In this document: positions 59,923 through 64,000 of the stretch, piece by piece | How positions within the stretch are numbered: position 1 is the stretch's first letter | How the letters are laid out: each line of letters begins with the position of its first letter | Assembly (NCBI RefSeq): GCF_900101435.1 | Contig: NZ_FMZH01000001.1 | Span: forward strand, 372,001-436,000 | Source: Pedobacter soli | GTDB taxonomy: Bacteria; Bacteroidota; Bacteroidia; Sphingobacteriales; Sphingobacteriaceae | Reading direction: 5' to 3' | Length of the DNA: 64,000 nt | Notes under the pieces: model-generated | The model's database searches: none | The model's input: the letters and a program-made list of their open reading frames with translations, nothing else | Told to the model about the DNA's origin: nothing | Position numbers and translations under genes: made by a program

Positions 59923-60834
59923 ATGAGCAAACCAGAAAGTATTGAAGATTTTTATAAAAATAAATTTAGTTTCCTACCCGAAAACCTGCAGAACGGCGTG
60001 GGGCATTTTAATGTTTTTAAACTGGAAGACTGCCTGAAAGAAGACGCCAGGCCGATGAGCTATAACCGCCGAGATTACTACAAAGTCTCACTCATCCGCG
60101 GTCACAACGTATACCACTACGCCGATAAAAGCGTAGAAATAAACGGTACCGCACTGATATTTTTCAATCCGCTTGTTCCCTATACCTGGGAGCTGGCCAG
60201 CGGCCAGAAAAGTGATGTTACAGGCTTCTTCTGCATTTTTACCGAATCTTTTTTTAAGGAAAAAATCCGCGGGAACATTGGCGATTTACCCATGTTTATC
60301 CCCGGAGGCAAACCCGCTTACATTTTAAACGAAGCACAGGAAGCGCATGTAGAAGGCATTTTTGCAAAAATGCTTGAAGAGATCAATACGGATTATGTGT
60401 ATAAATATGATCTGTTGAGGAACTATATTACCGAGATCACGCATTTTGCTTTAAAAACACAGCCTTCAGAAGCTTTATTCAGGCATGTAGACGCGAACAG
60501 CCGGATTACCTCAGTATTTACGGAGCTGCTCGAACGCCAGTTCCCAATCGAAAATACGACACAAAGATTCACCATGCGCTCGGCAAAAGATTATGCTTCG
60601 CAACTTTCTGTACATGTTAACCACCTTAACCGTGCCATCAAAGAAACTACCGGTAAAACCACCACCCATTACATCACCGAACGCTTACTGAGCGAGGCCA
60701 AAGCTTTATTAAAGCATACCGACTGGAACATTTCTGAGATTGGCTACTGCCTGGGCTTTGAAGAACCTACCCATTTCAATAACTTTTTCAAAAAATTAAC
60801 CAACCACACCCCTACTTCTTACCGAATTGTTTGA
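59923..60834 (+). CDS. AraC-family transcriptional regulator
   Basis: The 303-residue regulator has an N-terminal cupin-like sensor (about 50-150: KVSLIRGHNVYHYADKSVEINGTALIFFNPLVPYTWE) and a C-terminal pair of helix-turn-helix motifs. These are AKDYASQLSVHVNHLNRAIKETTGKTTTHYI and LKHTDWNISEIGYCLGFEEPTHFNNFFKKLTNHTPTSYR, the AraC signature. I start at the ATG at 59923; the longer opening at 59863 would begin before the promoter box. The transcript is probably leaderless. Two 21-bp-spaced copies of its own half-site lie just downstream, before the two SDR genes, which it therefore likely controls together with itself. Confidence 0.92.
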   Translation: MSKPESIEDFYKNKFSFLPENLQNGVGHFNVFKLEDCLKEDARPMSYNRRDYYKVSLIRGHNVYHYADKSVEINGTALIFFNPLVPYTWELASGQKSDVTGFFCIFTESFFKEKIRGNIGDLPMFIPGGKPAYILNEAQEAHVEGIFAKMLEEINTDYVYKYDLLRNYITEITHFALKTQPSEALFRHVDANSRITSVFTELLERQFPIENTTQRFTMRSAKDYASQLSVHVNHLNRAIKETTGKTTTHYITERLLSEAKALLKHTDWNISEIGYCLGFEEPTHFNNFFKKLTNHTPTSYRIV

Positions 60835-60894
60835 ATTTCGTAATCATCGGTTTGAATCATGTAATAAGTAGCGTGCCTCTTGTCTGTAACTTTG
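60829..60894 (+). promoter_or_regulatory. Tandem AraC-type direct repeats and promoter for the two SDR genes
   Basis: GTTTGAATTTCGTAAT (60829-60844) and GTTTGAATCATGTAAT (60850-60865) are direct repeats exactly 21 bp apart, two helical turns. The box TAACTTTG at 60887-60894 follows 21 bases after the second repeat and 23 bases before the first SDR start. The first repeat overlaps the AraC stop codon. Confidence 0.75.
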
Positions 60895-60917
60895 TCTAAA
60901 CAAAAAAAGATAAAATT

Positions 60918-61757
60918 ATGGACAAGAAAAAAGTTTGGTTTATTACCGGAGCTTCTAAAGGCTTAGGATTAAGTTTGGTTCATCAATTGTTAAAAGCTGG
61001 CCAGTATGTTGCCGCTACCTCGAGAAATATTGACGAACTTAAGCGGGCAGTAGCTACAGATTCGAAAAAATTTCTTCCTCTTGCGGTTAATCTCTCAGAC
61101 GAACAAAGCGTAGAAAAAGCGATCAAAGAAACCATTACCCAATTCGAACGCATTGATGTGATTATCAACAATGCAGGTTACGGTATTGGTGGCAGCATAG
61201 AAGAACTTAGCGATGCTGAAACTCGCAACAGTTTTGATGTAAATGTTTTTGGCACCTTAAATGTAATCAGAAAGGTTTCGCCTTATTTAAGGGCGCAACG
61301 CTCCGGACATATCATCAATATTTCTTCAATTGCCGGCATTACCGGTGCATCGGGCTGGGCAATTTATGCTGCTGCGAAAGCTGCAGTAATTTCCCTCTCA
61401 GAAATATTAGCTGAAGACCTGAAAGATTTTGGCATAAAAGTTACAGTAGTTGCTCCGGGAGCATTTAGAACAAGTTTCTTAACCGCCGATTCACTTAACC
61501 TGGCAGCTAACCCTATTGCCGATTATGAAGGCGTAAGGGAAATTCATGCCCGTTATTTAAAAATGGACGGTCAGCAAATTGGCGACCCCGAAAAAGCAGC
61601 TGCAGCCATGATTTCGCTGGCCAGCATGCCTAACCCACCATTGCATTTACTCTTGGGCAAAGATGCATTTGACCGTGCTACGACCAAACTTGAAGCACTA
61701 AGCAAAGAAATTAATGACTGGAAACCAATTTCGATCTCAACTGATTTTGACCAGTAA
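60918..61757 (+). CDS. Short-chain dehydrogenase (first of a tandem pair)
   Basis: The 279-residue enzyme has the cofactor motif WFITGASKGLGLSLV, IIINNAGYGIGG-type sequence, the catalytic Ser in INISSIAGITG, and the Tyr/Lys pair YAAAK. It has an extended C-terminus (LLLGKDAFDRATTKLEAL) typical of the 'classical' SDRs related to YusZ. It follows the AraC gene and is 24 bases before its paralogue. The second gene has the same layout but differs throughout. Confidence 0.9.
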   Translation: MDKKKVWFITGASKGLGLSLVHQLLKAGQYVAATSRNIDELKRAVATDSKKFLPLAVNLSDEQSVEKAIKETITQFERIDVIINNAGYGIGGSIEELSDAETRNSFDVNVFGTLNVIRKVSPYLRAQRSGHIINISSIAGITGASGWAIYAAAKAAVISLSEILAEDLKDFGIKVTVVAPGAFRTSFLTADSLNLAANPIADYEGVREIHARYLKMDGQQIGDPEKAAAAMISLASMPNPPLHLLLGKDAFDRATTKLEALSKEINDWKPISISTDFDQ

Positions 61758-61781
61758 ACCACATTTAAAATTTAGAAAAAG

Positions 61782-62636
61782 ATGATGAACAACCAAAAAG
61801 TATGGTTTGTAACAGGCGCATCAAAAGGTCTGGGACTAACCTTAGTAAAAAAATTATTAGGCAGCGGATACCAGGTTGCAGCAACCTCCCGCAATTTAGG
61901 CGATTTAGCCAATGCCGTAGGTGAACACGAAAACTTTTTACCCTTAGCCGTAGATTTAATAAACGAAAGCAGTGTAGAAGCGGCCATTAGCCAAACCATC
62001 ACCAAATTTGGCCGTGTAGATGTGGTGGTTAACAATGCAGGTTATGGGATGCTGGGCGCATTGGAAGAGTTAAGCGACAAAGAATCACGTGAGAATTTCG
62101 ACATCAATGTTTTCGGTTCGCTCAATGTGATCAGAAAAGTATTGCCACAAATGCGCAAACAACAATCAGGACATATTTTCAATATCTCCTCTATTGGTGG
62201 TTTCTCCGGAAACTTCCCGGGTTTCGGGATTTATTGCGCTACGAAGTTTGCAGTAGCCGGTTTTACCGAATCGCTTGCAGCTGAAGTAAAATCGCATGGC
62301 ATTAAAGCAACAGTAGTAGAACCGGGTTATTTCAGGACAGCATTTCTAAATGCAAGCTCACTGGCTGTTCCAGCCTCACCCATTGATGCTTATAAAGAAG
62401 TACGCGATTCGCAGGCTATGCACCAGAACGACATCAATAACCAACAGCCCGGCGACCCGGCTAAAGCTGCTGAAGTAATGATTGAAGCTTCAAAAAGCGA
62501 AAACCCGCCATTACATTTATTCCTCGGACCGGATGCCTATCAGGTTGCGGAAGCCAAAATAGCTGATGTACAGCGAGACATGGCCAACTGGAAGTTTTTG
62601 GCTACAGCTACGAATTTTGAAGAGGTGAATGCTTAA
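61782..62636 (+). CDS. Short-chain dehydrogenase (second of a tandem pair)
   Basis: The 284-residue enzyme has WFVTGASKGLGLTLV, VVVNNAGYGMLG, FNISSIGGFSG and the Tyr/Lys pair YCATK. It is clearly a paralogue of the preceding gene: VNVFGTLNVIRKV in one is INVFGSLNVIRKV in the other, and GKDAF aligns with GPDAY. The substrate pocket segments differ, so they may act on different substrates. Two ATGs in a row (61782, 61785) could serve as the start. It is the last gene of the AraC-controlled group. Confidence 0.9.
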   Translation: MMNNQKVWFVTGASKGLGLTLVKKLLGSGYQVAATSRNLGDLANAVGEHENFLPLAVDLINESSVEAAISQTITKFGRVDVVVNNAGYGMLGALEELSDKESRENFDINVFGSLNVIRKVLPQMRKQQSGHIFNISSIGGFSGNFPGFGIYCATKFAVAGFTESLAAEVKSHGIKATVVEPGYFRTAFLNASSLAVPASPIDAYKEVRDSQAMHQNDINNQQPGDPAKAAEVMIEASKSENPPLHLFLGPDAYQVAEAKIADVQRDMANWKFLATATNFEEVNA

Positions 62637-62647
62637 TATTTACAAGT

Positions 62648-62693
62648 GTCGTCATTGCGGAAAGGCTTTTCCAGTCAATGAAGCAATGACGAC
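62648..62693. repeat. CGTCATTGC-type hairpin repeat (copy 2)
   Basis: GTCGTCATTGC (62648-62658) pairs perfectly with GCAATGACGAC (62683-62693). It starts 12 bases after the SDR stop and may end that transcript. A diverged copy is at 57131. Confidence 0.8.
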
Positions 62694-62843
62694 CTTTCTT
62701 ACCATTGTTTCTCTACATGAGTAGCTTTTTTTGACTTGTTAAATAAAGTAGTAGTTTATCAAACAAATTTCCAGCTACCGGGTTGATACAACATTGGATA
62801 ATTTATGTATGCTAAGCATATTTACAATTAACACCCGTAAATT

Positions 62844-63257
62844 ATGTGGAAATTTTACGCTATACTATCGGCCCTATTCGCAGCAGCAACAGCTATACTG
62901 GCCAAAATTGGTCTTAAAGGAGTGAATGGAAATGTTGCAACAGCCATCAGAACAATCGTAATTCTATTCATTGCCTGGGGAATTGTTCTGGCTACCGGCG
63001 AAATTACCCAACTCAAAACCCTGAGCAAAAACAACCTTATATTCTTAGGATTATCCGGACTGGCCACCGGGCTATCCTGGATTTTCTATTTCAAAGCACT
63101 CGAAACCGGAGATGTTTCTAAAGTAGCACCGATTGACAAGCTTAGCGTAGCTATCGCCATGGGACTTGCTTTTTTAATTTTAAAAGAGCCTATTGATGCC
63201 AAAACACTTATTGGCGGCGGACTTATCGTTGCGGGAAGTATGGTGATTTTACTGTAA
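62844..63257 (+). CDS. Half-size EamA/DMT-family transporter
   Basis: The 137-residue protein has about five membrane helices. It matches one EamA repeat: YAILSALFAAATAILAKIGLKG, IFLGLSGLATGLSWIFYFKALETGDVSKVAPIDKLSVAIAMGLAFLILKEP. Most EamA transporters have two such repeats in one chain, so this one probably works as a dimer, like EmrE-type members. Substrate is unknown. It stands alone. Confidence 0.85.
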   Translation: MWKFYAILSALFAAATAILAKIGLKGVNGNVATAIRTIVILFIAWGIVLATGEITQLKTLSKNNLIFLGLSGLATGLSWIFYFKALETGDVSKVAPIDKLSVAIAMGLAFLILKEPIDAKTLIGGGLIVAGSMVILL

Positions 63258-63307
63258 ATCTATTTTACGATTGCATCGGTAAAACCACTTACATTGAATA
63301 TAGATAA

Positions 63308-64000
63308 CTAGTTCTTTACAGGATATTTCTGTTCAAATTTAGCGCCGCCACTTGTTTCTCCCTTAATCCAATCATAATATCCATCTAAAATAATTCCGGA
63401 TACACCATCAGGTTCAGAAAAACCTCTCTGTCCGAAGTAGACTTGTAACCTGGACCCACCCCATAAACCCCAATTATTCCTGATCCACATGCCTAGTCCA
63501 TGGTGTAGCCCTAACATCTCTCCGCTGCTCTTGTAATTTTTAATCGTCTCTTTATCAATCGGTTTCAAGATCTTATCCAATTGCAAAAAACAATCATTAA
63601 GATTAACCGGGATGTAAATATGATTGATTGAATCTAATGTTAACCGCCTGACACGTTCTTTTTTTTGCGCTTCCTTTTCTACTAAAAGTTCTTGTTTAGC
63701 TAAAGAATCAACCGGATTCCGGAAACCGCCCGAAAAGAATTTGAAATATTGTTTCTCCGTTTTTTCAGACAGGAAACTGGCATCAAAAATATTAGCCGTC
63801 ATTATTTTTCTGATTTTATCCTCATCAATATCTTTCGGACAGCTTAATGTATCAATTTCAAAATTTCCATTTTTATTTAAATAGCCTGCTAATGTGATCC
63901 GATATATTTTATAGTCAAAAAAATCAGGAGTATTGATTCCTACATATTTCAACCCGATCTTCTCTTCCATCTCGAGTGCAAGATTTTTTTGAGTCTTCAG
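63308..64000 (-). CDS. DUF6794-like protein (cut by the window edge)
   Basis: From the ATG at 63970 the protein has 220 residues, but the frame stays open through the last 30 bases of the window (LKTQKNLALE before MEEK), so the true start may be outside. The C-terminal half contains INHIYIPVNLNDCFLQLDKIL and GEMLGLHHGLGMWIRNNWGLWGGSRLQVYF, which match the DUF6794 pattern. This domain is often C-terminal in secreted or immunity-like proteins, with no known function. It ends 50 bases from the convergent EamA gene. Confidence 0.65.
   Translation of the reverse strand: MKTQKNLALEMEEKIGLKYVGINTPDFFDYKIYRITLAGYLNKNGNFEIDTLSCPKDIDEDKIRKIMTANIFDASFLSEKTEKQYFKFFSGGFRNPVDSLAKQELLVEKEAQKKERVRRLTLDSINHIYIPVNLNDCFLQLDKILKPIDKETIKNYKSSGEMLGLHHGLGMWIRNNWGLWGGSRLQVYFGQRGFSEPDGVSGIILDGYYDWIKGETSGGAKFEQKYPVKN

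Noticed and set aside
60918..62636. Tandem SDR genes as one frameshifted fusion
   Set aside because: Each copy has its own start, cofactor site and Tyr/Lys pair, with a 24-base gap, so they are two complete paralogues.

Overview
The window looks like chromosome of a free-living Bacteroidota in the Sphingobacteriaceae, most like Pedobacter. This is inferred from gene content, not from a database search. It has a SusC/SusD pair, many lipoproteins ending their signal in S-C or A-C, carboxypeptidase-regulatory N-termini on TonB receptors, TAnnTTTG promoter boxes, AT-rich spacers and several families of foldback intergenic repeats. RNase P RNA is the only RNA gene I can see. I found no tRNA, rRNA, CRISPR array, insertion sequence or prophage block.

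Layout. 1-8268: a small START-like protein, two envelope proteins, then a tight operon of a His/Cys-rich secreted peptide, an ABC ATPase, a siderophore-type TonB receptor and two DUF3526-like ABC-2 membrane proteins. 8364-13162: lysA and lysC with two tiny membrane-protein genes on the opposite strand between them, then a phosphosugar mutase. 13433-19920: an orphan antitoxin with a possible toxin scar, a copper/haem locus (MbnP-like protein, MbnH/MauG di-haem protein, CDICGC outer-membrane protein, YHS protein, SCO protein, lipoprotein cytochrome c), then a UPF0175/DUF3368 toxin-antitoxin pair. 20029-30898: rnpB, PPK2, a class A penicillin-binding protein, a protease-propeller-barrel protein, an XRE/S24 repressor opposite a GIY-YIG protein, and bioF-bioD. 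31013-40757: a minus-strand SusC/SusD locus carrying a phosphoesterase, a glycerophosphodiesterase and an SGNH hydrolase. 41266-51491: a membrane di-iron hydroxylase, a polyphosphate-glucokinase-like gene with gnd-zwf-pgl, ppk1-ppx, and a histone-H1-like gene. 51568-64000: YajQ, GNAT, DUF4142, a subtilase, an alcohol dehydrogenase, YceH, fabF, an AraC regulator among three short-chain dehydrogenases, a half-size EamA transporter and a DUF6794-like gene cut by the window edge.

How the genes fit together. Two themes recur. One is phosphate and polyphosphate: PPK1 and PPX make and break polyphosphate, PPK2 and the glucokinase spend it, glucose 6-phosphate then enters the oxidative pentose phosphate pathway, and the SusC/SusD locus appears to scavenge organophosphate. 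Tandem TTAACA-like half-sites at exact 11-bp spacing lie upstream of both susC and ppk1, at nearly the same distance from a TAnnTTTG-like box, which suggests one shared Pho-type control. The other is copper: the MbnP/MbnH pair with its SCO, YHS, cytochrome and Cys-rich neighbours, and possibly the ABC/TonB operon at the left. Regulatory sequence is unusually readable here, with AraC-type 21-bp direct repeats, S24-repressor palindromes, paired TetR-type palindromes without a tetR gene, and an inverted repeat over the promoter of the TonB operon.
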